Positions 8,926-17,222 of a stretch of 64,000 nt of DNA are shown one piece after another. The notes beneath the pieces were generated by a model that saw nothing but the letters and a program-made list of their open reading frames with translations, was not told where the DNA came from and made no database searches. The translations under genes and the position numbers were made by a program. Source of the stretch: Pseudogemmobacter sp044142105 (lineage in GTDB: Bacteria; Pseudomonadota; Alphaproteobacteria; Rhodobacterales; Rhodobacteraceae). Location: the NCBI RefSeq assembly GCF_044142105.1, contig NZ_JBGTYM010000006.1:186001-250000 (forward strand), read 5' to 3'. Position 1 is the first letter of the stretch, and every line of letters begins with the position of its first letter.

Positions 8926-10118
8926 GCCAGAGCCTCTGCGATGCGTTCGGCCAACCGGCGGGCGACCATGGCTTTCGGCATCCGCTCCCAGGTCTCGGCG
9001 CCCGCTGCGCTGATCAGCGTCACCGCATTCTCGGCCCCGCCCATGATCCCGGTCGCCGGGCTGACATCATTGGCGACGATCCAGTCGCAGCCTTTGCGCA
9101 GCCGTTTGGCGCTGGCGTGATCCACCACCTTCTCGGTTTCGGCAGCGAAGCCGACCACCAGCCTTGGCCGCTGCGCGCCTTTCGATACGGTGGCGAGAAT
9201 GTCGGGGTTCTCGGCAAATTCCAGCGCGGGCGCGCGGCCAGAGCCGTCCTTCTTCATCTTCTGCGCGCCCTGATTGGCGACACGCCAGTCGGCCACCGCC
9301 GCCGCCATCACCGCCGCATCGGCGGGCAGCGCCGCCTGCACGGCGTCCAGCATCTCGCGCGCGGTTTCCACGCTGACGACCGCCACGCCCTGCGGCGGCG
9401 GCACTGTGGCGGGGCCGGTGATGAAGGTCACGCGCGCCCCAAGATCGCGCAGCGCGGCCGCCAGAGCCGTGCCCTGCGCCCCGGACGAGCGGTTGGCGAT
9501 GTAGCGCACCGGATCAATCGGCTCATGCGTGGGGCCGGAGGTGACAAGGACATGCCGCCCCGCCAGCGGTCCGCCGCCCAGGGCCGCCTCGGCAGCGGCA
9601 ACGATGTCCAGCGGTTCGGCCATGCGGCCTTCGCCCGCCTCGCCCGCCTCGGCCATCTCGCCCCGCGCCGGGCCGATGAACAGCACGCCATCCGCCGCCA
9701 GCGTGGCGCGGTTGCGCAGCGTGGCCGGACGAGACCACATGCGCGGGTTCATTGCCGGGGCGATCAGCACCGTCTTGTCGGTGGCAAGAAGAATGGCGCT
9801 GGCAAGATCGTTCGCCAGCCCATTGGCAAGTTTCGCCATGAGGTCGGCCGTGGCGGGCGCGACGACGATCAGATCTGCCTCGCGCGCCAGGCGGATATGG
9901 CCGACATCCTGCTCGTCCTGCCGGTCGAAAAGATCAGTGAAGACATGGTCCGCCGTCAGCGCACCAACCGACAGGGGCGTGATGAATTGCTGGGCGGCCT
10001 GGGTCATCACGGCGCGCACGCGCGCGCCCCTTTCCCGCAAGCGGCGGATCAGGTCGAGCGCCTTATAGGCCGCGATGCCGCCGCCGATGATCAGAAGAAT
10101 GCGCTTGTCCGCCAGCAT
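8922..10118 (-). CDS. coaBC: Bifunctional phosphopantothenoylcysteine decarboxylase / phosphopantothenate-cysteine ligase
   Basis: The 398-residue protein carries out two consecutive steps of coenzyme A synthesis. The N-terminal FMN-dependent CoaC domain begins with LLIIGGGIAAYKALDLIRRL and contains the catalytic-His motif GHIRL and the PAMNPRMW substrate clamp. The CoaB ligase domain begins near residue 185 with VLVTSGPTHEPIDPVRYIAN and includes the KMKK lysine motif. Length and domain order are standard. It leads the coaBC-dut-ThiF operon, and its stop overlaps the dut start. Confidence 0.96.
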   Translation of the reverse strand: MLADKRILLIIGGGIAAYKALDLIRRLRERGARVRAVMTQAAQQFITPLSVGALTADHVFTDLFDRQDEQDVGHIRLAREADLIVVAPATADLMAKLANGLANDLASAILLATDKTVLIAPAMNPRMWSRPATLRNRATLAADGVLFIGPARGEMAEAGEAGEGRMAEPLDIVAAAEAALGGGPLAGRHVLVTSGPTHEPIDPVRYIANRSSGAQGTALAAALRDLGARVTFITGPATVPPPQGVAVVSVETAREMLDAVQAALPADAAVMAAAVADWRVANQGAQKMKKDGSGRAPALEFAENPDILATVSKGAQRPRLVVGFAAETEKVVDHASAKRLRKGCDWIVANDVSPATGIMGGAENAVTLISAAGAETWERMPKAMVARRLAERIAEALA

Positions 10119-10164
10119 ATGCCACCTTTCGTTGCGCCGACCCTAGGCCCGCGCCGGGGCAAAC

Positions 10165-10974
10165 TCAACCGTCCGAAGGGGGTGCAAAGGCGGCGCAGGG
10201 GTCCGGGCGCGGCGCGGGCGCGGTGACGAGCCAAAGGTCGAAGGGGGCGCCGACACCGGGGTCTTCCTCGGCCTGGCCGATCGCCAGCACGCGCAGCCCC
10301 GGCGCGGCAAGGGCAAGGGCGGCCGGAACGCCGCGATCCTTGCGGGCATGTTCAGTGCCGGTGATCACGGCGACCGGGCCGCCGGTCTCCTGCATGGCCT
10401 GCAGAACGGCACGTGCAAGGGTGGCATCGCGCAGGCGCTGCGCCTCGACCATGCCATCCATCATCTCCATCGGCATGGCACCGCAATGGGCGCTGAACTG
10501 TTCCTCCGCCCGGGCTGCGGCCTCGGCTTCGGGCAGCGGCTGGTCAAGGCCGTATAGGGCGGCATCGGCACCGAAGACCGCTGACGCACCCTGCGAGACG
10601 GCAAGCCGCGCCTGATCGCGCTCGACCTCGCCGCCATAGATCCGCGCGGCAGGCGCGGCGAGGAAGATCGGATGATAGAGCGCGAAATCGGGCCAGCCGG
10701 AGCCTTCCCAGCCGAATGCCGCCGCCAGCGCCTTGGGATCGTTGCGGTCGGCGGGGGCGCGGGCGGCCTCGGCTTGTGTCAACATCTCGAAGACCAGCGC
10801 CCTGGGCTGCAAGGCCGCCACGGCGCGGGCCTGATTGGCATGATGTTCGGGATTGTCATGCACCTCGCCCAGCACCACCACATCGGCGGCGGGCAGATGG
10901 TCGAGGGCCGCGGGATCGATCCGTTCGGCCAGGGCCGGGGTTGCGCAGAGAAGAAGCAGGGACAAAAGACGCAT
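10165..10974 (-). CDS. ChaN-family haem-binding-like protein (exported)
   Basis: The 269-residue protein begins with a signal sequence (LLSLLLLCATPALA), starting at ATG 10974; the longer open frame overlaps the divergent cobU gene. The mature part has VVVLGEVHDNPEHHANQ near residue 35, typical of the ChaN/Tiki-like family whose Campylobacter member binds haem. Near the C-terminus VITGTEHARKDRGVP matches the second conserved block. There is no lipobox cysteine at the cleavage site, so it is probably a soluble periplasmic protein. Role in haem or iron handling is inferred from the family only. Confidence 0.78.
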   Translation of the reverse strand: MRLLSLLLLCATPALAERIDPAALDHLPAADVVVLGEVHDNPEHHANQARAVAALQPRALVFEMLTQAEAARAPADRNDPKALAAAFGWEGSGWPDFALYHPIFLAAPAARIYGGEVERDQARLAVSQGASAVFGADAALYGLDQPLPEAEAAARAEEQFSAHCGAMPMEMMDGMVEAQRLRDATLARAVLQAMQETGGPVAVITGTEHARKDRGVPAALALAAPGLRVLAIGQAEEDPGVGAPFDLWLVTAPAPRPDPCAAFAPPSDG

Positions 10975-11055
10975 GCCCCCTGATGCACAATGCGCAGCGC
11001 GGCGGCAAGACGAAGGGCTCTGGTCGCGCGCGAAGGCGGCGGATAGGGTCCGGCC

Positions 11056-11607
11056 ATGCAGATCGACCTTCCCCAACTGACCCTTGTGACCGGCGGCGCC
11101 CGTTCGGGCAAATCACGCCATGCCGAGATCCTGGCCCGCGCCACCGGCCTGCCCCGCCGCTATATCGCCACGGCCCAGGCGCTGGACGATGAAATGGCCG
11201 ACCGCATCGCCCAGCACCGCGCGGATCGCGGCGGCGACTGGGAGACCTTCGAGGCACCGCTGGACCTTGGCCCGGCGCTTGCCGTTGCGCCGCCGCATAG
11301 CGTCACGCTGGTCGATTGCGCGACGCTGTGGCTGACCAACCACCTTCTGGCCGGGCATGACCTGCCCGCCGCCATGGCCGATCTGCGCGCGGCGATCGCG
11401 GCCTGTGCGGGCCGGGTGATCGTGGTGACGAATGAGGTCGGCTGGGGCATCGTGCCCGGCGATGCGCTGTCGCGGCAGTTCCGCGACGAACAGGGACGGC
11501 TGAACCAGCGGCTGGCGCAGGATGCCGGGCTGGTGGTGGCGGTGATGGCGGGCCTGCCTTTGGCGCTCAAGGGCCAGTTGCCCGCCCTGCCCCCGGATCT
11601 GGCATGA
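11056..11607 (+). CDS. cobU: Adenosylcobinamide kinase / adenosylcobinamide-phosphate guanylyltransferase
   Basis: The 183-residue protein phosphorylates adenosylcobinamide and transfers GMP to it in late cobalamin assembly. The P-loop GGARSGKS spans residues 13-20, and RIAQHRADR includes the histidine that carries GMP in the family. VTNEVGWGIVP is the C-terminal family signature. It overlaps the phosphatase gene by four bases (ATGA). In alphaproteobacteria it is also called cobP. No other cobalamin genes and no cobalamin riboswitch are visible in the short upstream gap. Confidence 0.94.
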   Translation: MQIDLPQLTLVTGGARSGKSRHAEILARATGLPRRYIATAQALDDEMADRIAQHRADRGGDWETFEAPLDLGPALAVAPPHSVTLVDCATLWLTNHLLAGHDLPAAMADLRAAIAACAGRVIVVTNEVGWGIVPGDALSRQFRDEQGRLNQRLAQDAGLVVAVMAGLPLALKGQLPALPPDLA

Positions 11608-12170
11608 GCCGCTTCTGGCTGGTCCGCCATGGCCCGACCCATGCGAAAGGCATGGTGGGCTGGACCGATCTGCCCGCCGACCTGTCGGATCATGCCGCGT
11701 TGGCACGGCTGAACGCTCATTTGCCGGCGGTGCCGGTGATCTCTTCCGATCTTTCGCGCGCCGTGGCCACCGCCGACGCCCTGGCCCCCCGCCCGCGCTT
11801 GGCCCATGACCCGGCCCTGCGGGAAATGCATTTCGGCCGGTGGGAGATGCGCGGCTGGACCGAGGTCGAGGCCGAAGACCCGGTGCTGGCCCGCGCCTTC
11901 TGGGAGCGGCCGGGCACGGTTTGTGCCCCCGGCGGCGAATGCTGGGATGCGCTGACCGCGCGGGTGGAAGGCGCCCTGATCCGGCTGGCGCAGGAGACCG
12001 ATGAGCTGATCGTCGTCGCCCATTTCGGCATGATCGTCGCGGCCGTGCAACTGGCCGAAGGCCTGTCGCCCGAAGCGGCACTGGCGCATCGGATCGACAA
12101 TCTGTCGGTCACAAGGGTCGAGTTCGGACCGGGCACCCGGCGGGCGGGGCCGATCAATCACATTCCGTGA
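11604..12170 (+). CDS. cobC: Histidine-phosphatase-family protein, probable alpha-ribazole phosphatase
   Basis: The 188-residue protein is a branch-1 histidine phosphatase: LVRHGPTH at the N-terminus supplies the phospho-accepting His9, and VVAHFGM near residue 137 the second histidine. DPALREMHFGRWEMRGW resembles the loop of CobC and phosphoglycerate-mutase-like enzymes. The overlapping start with cobU strongly suggests the cobalamin-pathway role of removing phosphate from alpha-ribazole phosphate (or adenosylcobalamin phosphate). On sequence alone it could be another small phosphatase. Confidence 0.8.
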   Translation: MSRFWLVRHGPTHAKGMVGWTDLPADLSDHAALARLNAHLPAVPVISSDLSRAVATADALAPRPRLAHDPALREMHFGRWEMRGWTEVEAEDPVLARAFWERPGTVCAPGGECWDALTARVEGALIRLAQETDELIVVAHFGMIVAAVQLAEGLSPEAALAHRIDNLSVTRVEFGPGTRRAGPINHIP

Positions 12171-12245
12171 TGGACGGCGCCACAATTCGTCGTTTCCCGA
12201 GGTTTGTCTGCGCGCCTATCCTGCCGCCAGTGATGGAGATGTGGC

Positions 12246-13127
12246 ATGACCTATGACCTTGTGATCGGCGACCGCGGCTATTCCAGCTGGTCCTTGCGTG
12301 GCTGGCTTCTGTTCGATGCTTTCGACATTCCGGTCCGCACCCATTCCGCCCGTCTTTACACCGACGAATTGCCGAAACTCTTGCAGGACTATCGCCCCGC
12401 CCGCACCGCGCCCACCATGCGCACGCCGGAAGGCGCGGTGGTGCCCGAGACCATCGCCATCGCCGAGGAGCTGGCCACCCGCCATCCCGAGGCCGGGCTC
12501 TGGCCCGAAGCGCCGGTGGCGCGGGCCACGGCCCGCGTGCTGGCCGCCGAGATGCATGCGGGCTTCGTCGCCCTGCGCAGCCATTGCCCTATGAATCTGC
12601 GGGTGAGCTATGAGGACTGCGCCCCGACGCCCGAGGTTCTGGCCGATCTGGCCCGGCTGGAGGAGATCTGGGCCTGGGCGCGCGACGCGACGGGCGCGCG
12701 CGGCCCCTGGCTGTGCGGCGAGTATTCGGCGGCCGATGCCTTTTTCGCCCCGGTCGCGGGGCGGATCGCGGGATACAATCTGCCGGTCGGCCCGGCCGCC
12801 ATGGCCTATGTGAATGCCCATCTTGCGCATCCCTCGTTCCGGCGCTGGCGGGCCATGGGGTTGGTGGACGGAGCCGATCAGGCCTTCTACCGCCGCGACT
12901 ACAAGCGGCGCGACTGGCCCGGTCCGGTGCCGCTGCCCGCCCGCGCGGTGGCGGGGACCCAGGCCGAGAATGCCGCCTGCCCCTATTCCGGCAAGCCGAT
13001 CACCCATGTGCTTGAGGTTCAGGGCCGCCGCTTCGGTTTTTGCAACGCCTTCTGCCGCGACAAGACCGTCGCCGATCCGGAAGCCTGGCCGAAGTTCCGC
13101 ACCCTTCTGGCGGGCGAGCTGGCCTGA
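12246..13127 (+). CDS. Glutathione S-transferase family protein with C-terminal cysteine motif
   Basis: Residues about 1-80 form the thioredoxin-like GST domain, with the active-site region GDRGYSSWSLRGW where serine rather than cysteine is likely catalytic. An alpha-helical domain follows to about residue 225. An extra tail of about 60 residues carries CPYSGKPITH and FGFCNAFCRDKT, a three-cysteine arrangement like small zinc or YHS-type modules. At 293 residues it is longer than the usual 200-230. It is monocistronic, with GGAG eight bases before the ATG. The substrate is unknown. Confidence 0.82.
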   Translation: MTYDLVIGDRGYSSWSLRGWLLFDAFDIPVRTHSARLYTDELPKLLQDYRPARTAPTMRTPEGAVVPETIAIAEELATRHPEAGLWPEAPVARATARVLAAEMHAGFVALRSHCPMNLRVSYEDCAPTPEVLADLARLEEIWAWARDATGARGPWLCGEYSAADAFFAPVAGRIAGYNLPVGPAAMAYVNAHLAHPSFRRWRAMGLVDGADQAFYRRDYKRRDWPGPVPLPARAVAGTQAENAACPYSGKPITHVLEVQGRRFGFCNAFCRDKTVADPEAWPKFRTLLAGELA

Positions 13128-13139
13128 ACGCCAGGGGTG

Positions 13140-13160
13140 CGATTTTTCGACGAAAAATCG
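13140..13160. repeat. Perfect 10-bp inverted repeat after the GST gene
   Basis: CGATTTTTCG and CGAAAAATCG flank a single central A, beginning 13 bases after the GST stop. It could be a transcription-end hairpin, its arms supplying the T-run on either strand, or a protein-binding palindrome. Confidence 0.55.
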
Positions 13161-13236
13161 GCCTTGGCGGGCGGATCTTTACCTTCCGCTAACCATTGAC
13201 CGACTACCGATTAACCAAGGTTAAACGGAGTCGGGT

Positions 13237-14751
13237 ATGGTGGCGCGGGCCTATACGGTGGCCTTCGAGGGGATCGAGGCCCGCATGGTCGAGGTGCAAT
13301 GCGCCGTCACCACCGGGCCGCCGACCTTCGCGCTGGTCGGACTGCCCGACAAGGCGGTTTCGGAGGCGCGCGAAAGGGTGCGGGCGGCGCTGCAATCGCT
13401 ATCGATCGCACTGCCATCGAAGAAGATCACCGTGAATCTCTCGCCCGCCGACCTGCCGAAAGAGGGCAGCCATTTCGATCTGCCCATCGCGCTGGCGCTG
13501 CTGGCGGCGATCGAGATCATCCCGAAGGACGAGATCGAACATACCGTCGCCTTGGGGGAATTGTCGCTGGACGGGCGGTTGATGCCCGTTCTGGGCGCCC
13601 TGCCCGCCGCGATGGCCGCAGCGGAAGAGGATCGCGCGCTTCTCTGCCCGCGCGCCTCGGGGGCGGAGGCCGCCTGGGTGGGGGCCGCCGAAGTGCTGGC
13701 GGCGGGGTCTCTGGACGAGGTGGTGCGACACTATACCGGCCAGGCGCCCCTGCCGCCGGCCCGGGCGGGCGAGGTGGTGCCGGGGCCCTCTGGGCGCGAC
13801 CTGCGCGATGTGAAAGGCCAGGAACGCGCCCGCCGCGCGCTGGAGATTGCCGCGGCGGGGCGGCATCACCTGATGATGATCGGCACGCCCGGTTCGGGCA
13901 AATCCATGCTGGCGGCGCGTCTGCCGGGCATCCTGCCGCCCCTGACCCCGTCCGAGGCGCTGGAGACCTCGATGATCCATTCCCTGGCGGGGTTGCTGAA
14001 CGAGGGCGGCATCTCACGGCAAAGGCCGTTCCGCGAGCCGCATCACACCGCGTCGATGGCGGCCATCGTCGGCGGCGGCAAGGGGGCGAAACCCGGCGAG
14101 ATCAGCCTGGCGCATAATGGTGTGCTGTTTCTGGACGAGTTCCCGGAATTTCCGCGCGCCGTGCTGGAAACCCTGCGCCAGCCGATCGAGACCGGCGAAG
14201 TCATGGTGGCGCGGGCCAATGCCCATGCGCGCTATCCCTGCCGCTTCCTGCTGATCGCGGCGGCGAATCCGTGCAAATGTGGCTATCTGAGCGATCCGTC
14301 CCGCGCCTGCGGAAGGGCGCCGCTTTGTGGCGAGGATTACCTCGGCCGCATCTCGGGGCCTCTGATGGACCGTTTCGACCTGCGCGTCGAAGTGCCGCCT
14401 GTGGCCTATTCCGATCTCGACCTGCCCGCGACAGGCGAGACTTCTGCCAAGGTCGCGGCACGGGTGGCACAGGCGCGGGCGGTGCAGGCCGACCGCTTCG
14501 GTCCGGGCAGCGGGTTGCGGGTGAATGCCGATCTGGAAGGCGAGATGCTGGAACACCATGCCGCGCCCGATGCCGAGGGCCGGGCGCTGATCTCGCAAGT
14601 GGCGGAACGGATCGGGCTTTCGGCGCGCAGCTATCACCGGGTCTTGCGGGTCGCGCGCACCATCGCCGATCTCGACGGGGAAGAGGCGGTGCGGAAACGC
14701 CATATCGCCGAGGCGGTCTCGTTCCGGCTGGTCAGCGCGAAAGGGGTTTGA
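13237..14751 (+). CDS. comM: YifB/ComM-family AAA+ ATPase (Mg-chelatase-like)
   Basis: The 504-residue protein has the usual three parts: an N-terminal Lon-protease-like fold (FALVGLPDKAVSEARERV), a central Mg-chelatase AAA+ domain with Walker A GTPGSGKS at residues 216-223 and Walker B GVLFLDEFPEF, and a C-terminal helical domain. PCKCGYLSD and the following cysteines form the zinc finger of the family. ComM is a hexameric helicase that promotes branch migration during natural transformation; in non-competent bacteria its role is less clear. CGGAG precedes the ATG at 13237. Confidence 0.92.
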   Translation: MVARAYTVAFEGIEARMVEVQCAVTTGPPTFALVGLPDKAVSEARERVRAALQSLSIALPSKKITVNLSPADLPKEGSHFDLPIALALLAAIEIIPKDEIEHTVALGELSLDGRLMPVLGALPAAMAAAEEDRALLCPRASGAEAAWVGAAEVLAAGSLDEVVRHYTGQAPLPPARAGEVVPGPSGRDLRDVKGQERARRALEIAAAGRHHLMMIGTPGSGKSMLAARLPGILPPLTPSEALETSMIHSLAGLLNEGGISRQRPFREPHHTASMAAIVGGGKGAKPGEISLAHNGVLFLDEFPEFPRAVLETLRQPIETGEVMVARANAHARYPCRFLLIAAANPCKCGYLSDPSRACGRAPLCGEDYLGRISGPLMDRFDLRVEVPPVAYSDLDLPATGETSAKVAARVAQARAVQADRFGPGSGLRVNADLEGEMLEHHAAPDAEGRALISQVAERIGLSARSYHRVLRVARTIADLDGEEAVRKRHIAEAVSFRLVSAKGV

Positions 14752-14801
14752 AAGCGGACTCGTCGAGAGGAAGACAGGCCGCAGGCCCCGGAGAAGACCG
14801 C

Positions 14802-15746
14802 TCAGCCCGCCCGTTTCGCCTCGATCGCCTCCCAGATCTTCGCGGCCGTGTTCGTGCCGTCGAACCGCTCCAGTTCCTGAATGCCGGTGGGCGAAGTCAC
14901 GTTGATCTCGGTCAGCCAGTCGCCGATCACGTCAATGCCAACGAAGATCTGCCCCTTCTCGCGCAACACGGGGCCGATGGTGCGACAGATCTCCAAATCG
15001 CGCTCGGTCAGGCCCACCTTCTCGGGCCGCCCGCCGACATGCATGTTCGAGCGCGTCTCACCCGCCTGCGGCACCCGGTTGATTGCGCCGACCGCTTCAC
15101 CATCGACCAGGATCACGCGCTTGTCGCCCTTCGCCACGGCAGGCAGGAATTTCTGCACGATCAGCGGCTCGCGCGAGAAGCCGGTGAAAAGCTCGTAAAG
15201 CGACGAGAGGTTGCGGTCATTCTCGTCCAGCCGGAACACCCCCGCCCCGCCATTGCCGTAAAGCGGCTTGAGGATGATGTCGCCATGCCGTGCCTTGAAC
15301 GCGCGGATCGTGGCCAGATCGCGGGCTATGGCGGTGGGCGGCGTCAATTTCGGGAACCGCAGGACCAGAAGCTTCTCGGGAGAATTGCGCACCCAGAACG
15401 GGTCGTTCACCACCAGCGTCTTGGGATGGATCATGTCCAAGAGATGGGTCGAGGTGATATAGGCCATGTCGAAGGGCGGATCCTGGCGCAGCCAAACCAC
15501 GTCGAAATCACCAAGATCGACCTCTGTCTCTGCGCCATAGCTCACATGGTTGCCGATCTCGCGGCGCAGCTCGATCGGGAAGCCGCGCGCCATGACGCGA
15601 CCTTCGACAAAGGCCAGCTTGTCCGGCGTGTAGAAGAACAGCGCGTGGCCACGCGCCTGCGCTTCGAGCGCGATGCGAAAGGTCGAATCGGCGTTGATGT
15701 TGACCGACCCGATCGGGTCCATTTGCAGGGCGACTTTCAGGGCCAT
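14802..15746 (-). CDS. gshB: Glutathione synthase
   Basis: The 314-residue ATP-grasp enzyme joins gamma-glutamylcysteine and glycine using ATP. The N-terminus (VALQMDPIGSVNINADSTF) and the C-terminal signature (VGIDVIGDWLTEINVTSPTG, carrying metal and ATP ligands) match GshB, and length equals the E. coli enzyme. KPLYGNGGAGVFRL is the glycine-rich ATP loop. It lies downstream of yraN and rsmI on the same strand with a 71-base gap. Confidence 0.95.
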   Translation of the reverse strand: MALKVALQMDPIGSVNINADSTFRIALEAQARGHALFFYTPDKLAFVEGRVMARGFPIELRREIGNHVSYGAETEVDLGDFDVVWLRQDPPFDMAYITSTHLLDMIHPKTLVVNDPFWVRNSPEKLLVLRFPKLTPPTAIARDLATIRAFKARHGDIILKPLYGNGGAGVFRLDENDRNLSSLYELFTGFSREPLIVQKFLPAVAKGDKRVILVDGEAVGAINRVPQAGETRSNMHVGGRPEKVGLTERDLEICRTIGPVLREKGQIFVGIDVIGDWLTEINVTSPTGIQELERFDGTNTAAKIWEAIEAKRAG

Positions 15747-15817
15747 GGCGCGCTCCGTTCTCGGCTCGCGCCTTTCTGGCGCATTGTCGCGCCCGATGCA
15801 AACCGCCGGCGGGACGA

Positions 15818-16213
15818 TCAGGGCAGGAAGAAATCTTCGCGGATCGCGACCTGCCCCGTGCCGTCGACCGTCGCCAGATGATACTGGCGGTCGATGAAGG
15901 GCTGGCCCAGCACCTGATCGACATATTCCTCGACCGCAAGGCAGATGCGGCCTCGTTGCGCCGCATCGAGCCGTTCTGCGGCAAGATCATGTGTTTGGGC
16001 ACATTTGACCTCGACGAAGATCAGACCTTCGGGGCCGTCGAACACAAGGTCGATCTCGCCCGAGAGCCCGCGCCAGCGCCGCGCAAGCACCTTCTGGCCA
16101 AGCTGAAGGTAATGGCGTTCGACGCCCGCTTCGGCGGCAAGGCCGGACAGGTAGGCCCGCTTTCCGCGCAAGCGACGGGTTTCGGCAAGGTCGGGCGCAA
16201 AGTCGAAGGGCAT
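15818..16213 (-). CDS. yraN: YraN-family (UPF0102) endonuclease-like protein
   Basis: The 131-residue protein has the restriction-endonuclease-like core of the family: GEIDLVF followed by LIFVEVK, supplying acidic residues and lysine of a PD-(D/E)xK-like site. The biochemical function of YraN is not established. It starts 15 bases after the rsmI stop, and the rsmI-yraN neighbourhood, with an LpoA-like gene on the other side, is also found in E. coli. Confidence 0.88.
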   Translation of the reverse strand: MPFDFAPDLAETRRLRGKRAYLSGLAAEAGVERHYLQLGQKVLARRWRGLSGEIDLVFDGPEGLIFVEVKCAQTHDLAAERLDAAQRGRICLAVEEYVDQVLGQPFIDRQYHLATVDGTGQVAIREDFFLP

Positions 16214-16228
16214 CTGGTTTTCCCGGGT

Positions 16229-17134
16229 TCAGGCCTTGGCCAGCGCCAGCGCGGCCTGATAGACCTCGCGGCGCGGCGCCCCGGTAGTTTGCGCGACAAA
16301 AGTTGCGGCATCCTTTACGGACATAGTTTGTAGCGCGACCCGCAGGGCGGCTTCGATCGTCTCGGCCCCGGCCGCCTGTGGGGCGGCGCGATCAAGGCAA
16401 AGCACGATCTCGCCTTTCGGATCGCTCTCGCCCAAGGCGGCCAGAATCTCGTCCAGCGTGCCGCGGATCACCTCTTCATGCTTCTTGGTCAGTTCCCGGC
16501 ACAGGGCCGCGCGGCGGGTGCCGCCCAGCGACGCCGACAGCTCGGCCAGCAAGCGCCGCACCCGGCGCGGCGATTCGTAAAGGACCAGCGTCGCGGGCAC
16601 CGCGGCCATCTCGGACAGAAAGCGCGCCCTTTCGCCCGCGGCTGTCGGCGGGAAACCCGCGAACAGGAAGCGGTCGCTGGGCAGACCCGCTACGGTCAAA
16701 GCCGCCAGAACCGCCGAAGCGCCGGGGGCGGCGATGACCTTCTGCCCGGCCTCGGCCGTCGCGCGCGCCAGGATGAAGCCCGGGTCGGATACCAGCGGCG
16801 TGCCCGCTTCTGAGGCATAGGCGACCGATTTCCCGGCGGAGAGCGCGCCCAGGATGCGCGGCAGGACCTCGGCCTCATTATGGTCGTGGCAGGCGATCAG
16901 CGGGCGGCCCGCCAGCGCGATGCCGTGAATTTCCATCAGATGCCGCAGAGTTCGGGTATCCTCGGCCGCGAGGATGTCGGCCCCGGCCAGCACGTCCAGC
17001 GCGGTCAGGGTGATGTCGCGCGCCGCCCCGATCGGCGTGGCCACCAGATGCAGCCCGGGCGCCACCGGCCGCGCGCTTCCGCCCGTCCATCCCGACCTTT
17101 CCGCCGAGGTGCCGGAACCCGCCGTGCCGCTCAT
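16229..17134 (-). CDS. rsmI: 16S rRNA (cytidine-1402-2'-O)-methyltransferase
   Basis: The 301-residue SAM-dependent enzyme methylates the ribose of C1402 in the ribosomal decoding centre. LHLVATPIGAARDITLTAL opens the tetrapyrrole-methylase-like fold, followed by AEDTRTLRHLM and SEAGTPLVSDPG, all RsmI signatures. The ATG at 17134 is chosen because similarity begins about 27 residues later; the open frame extends to 17488 but would overlap the divergent lipoprotein gene. The divergent partner is a PBP-activator-like lipoprotein, matching the gammaproteobacterial rsmI / lpoA arrangement. Confidence 0.93.
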   Translation of the reverse strand: MSGTAGSGTSAERSGWTGGSARPVAPGLHLVATPIGAARDITLTALDVLAGADILAAEDTRTLRHLMEIHGIALAGRPLIACHDHNEAEVLPRILGALSAGKSVAYASEAGTPLVSDPGFILARATAEAGQKVIAAPGASAVLAALTVAGLPSDRFLFAGFPPTAAGERARFLSEMAAVPATLVLYESPRRVRRLLAELSASLGGTRRAALCRELTKKHEEVIRGTLDEILAALGESDPKGEIVLCLDRAAPQAAGAETIEAALRVALQTMSVKDAATFVAQTTGAPRREVYQAALALAKA

Positions 17135-17222
17135 GGGTGACCCCGGCGCAAGTTTACTTCCCCTTCGGAACGCTTTAGCTTGCCCATGGTCATCGCGCCT
17201 GTCCTGTCGAGGGGGGAATCCC

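Noticed and set aside
10975..11055. Cobalamin riboswitch before cobU
   Set aside because: The gap is only about 80 bases and contains no recognisable B12-box; too short for the full element.
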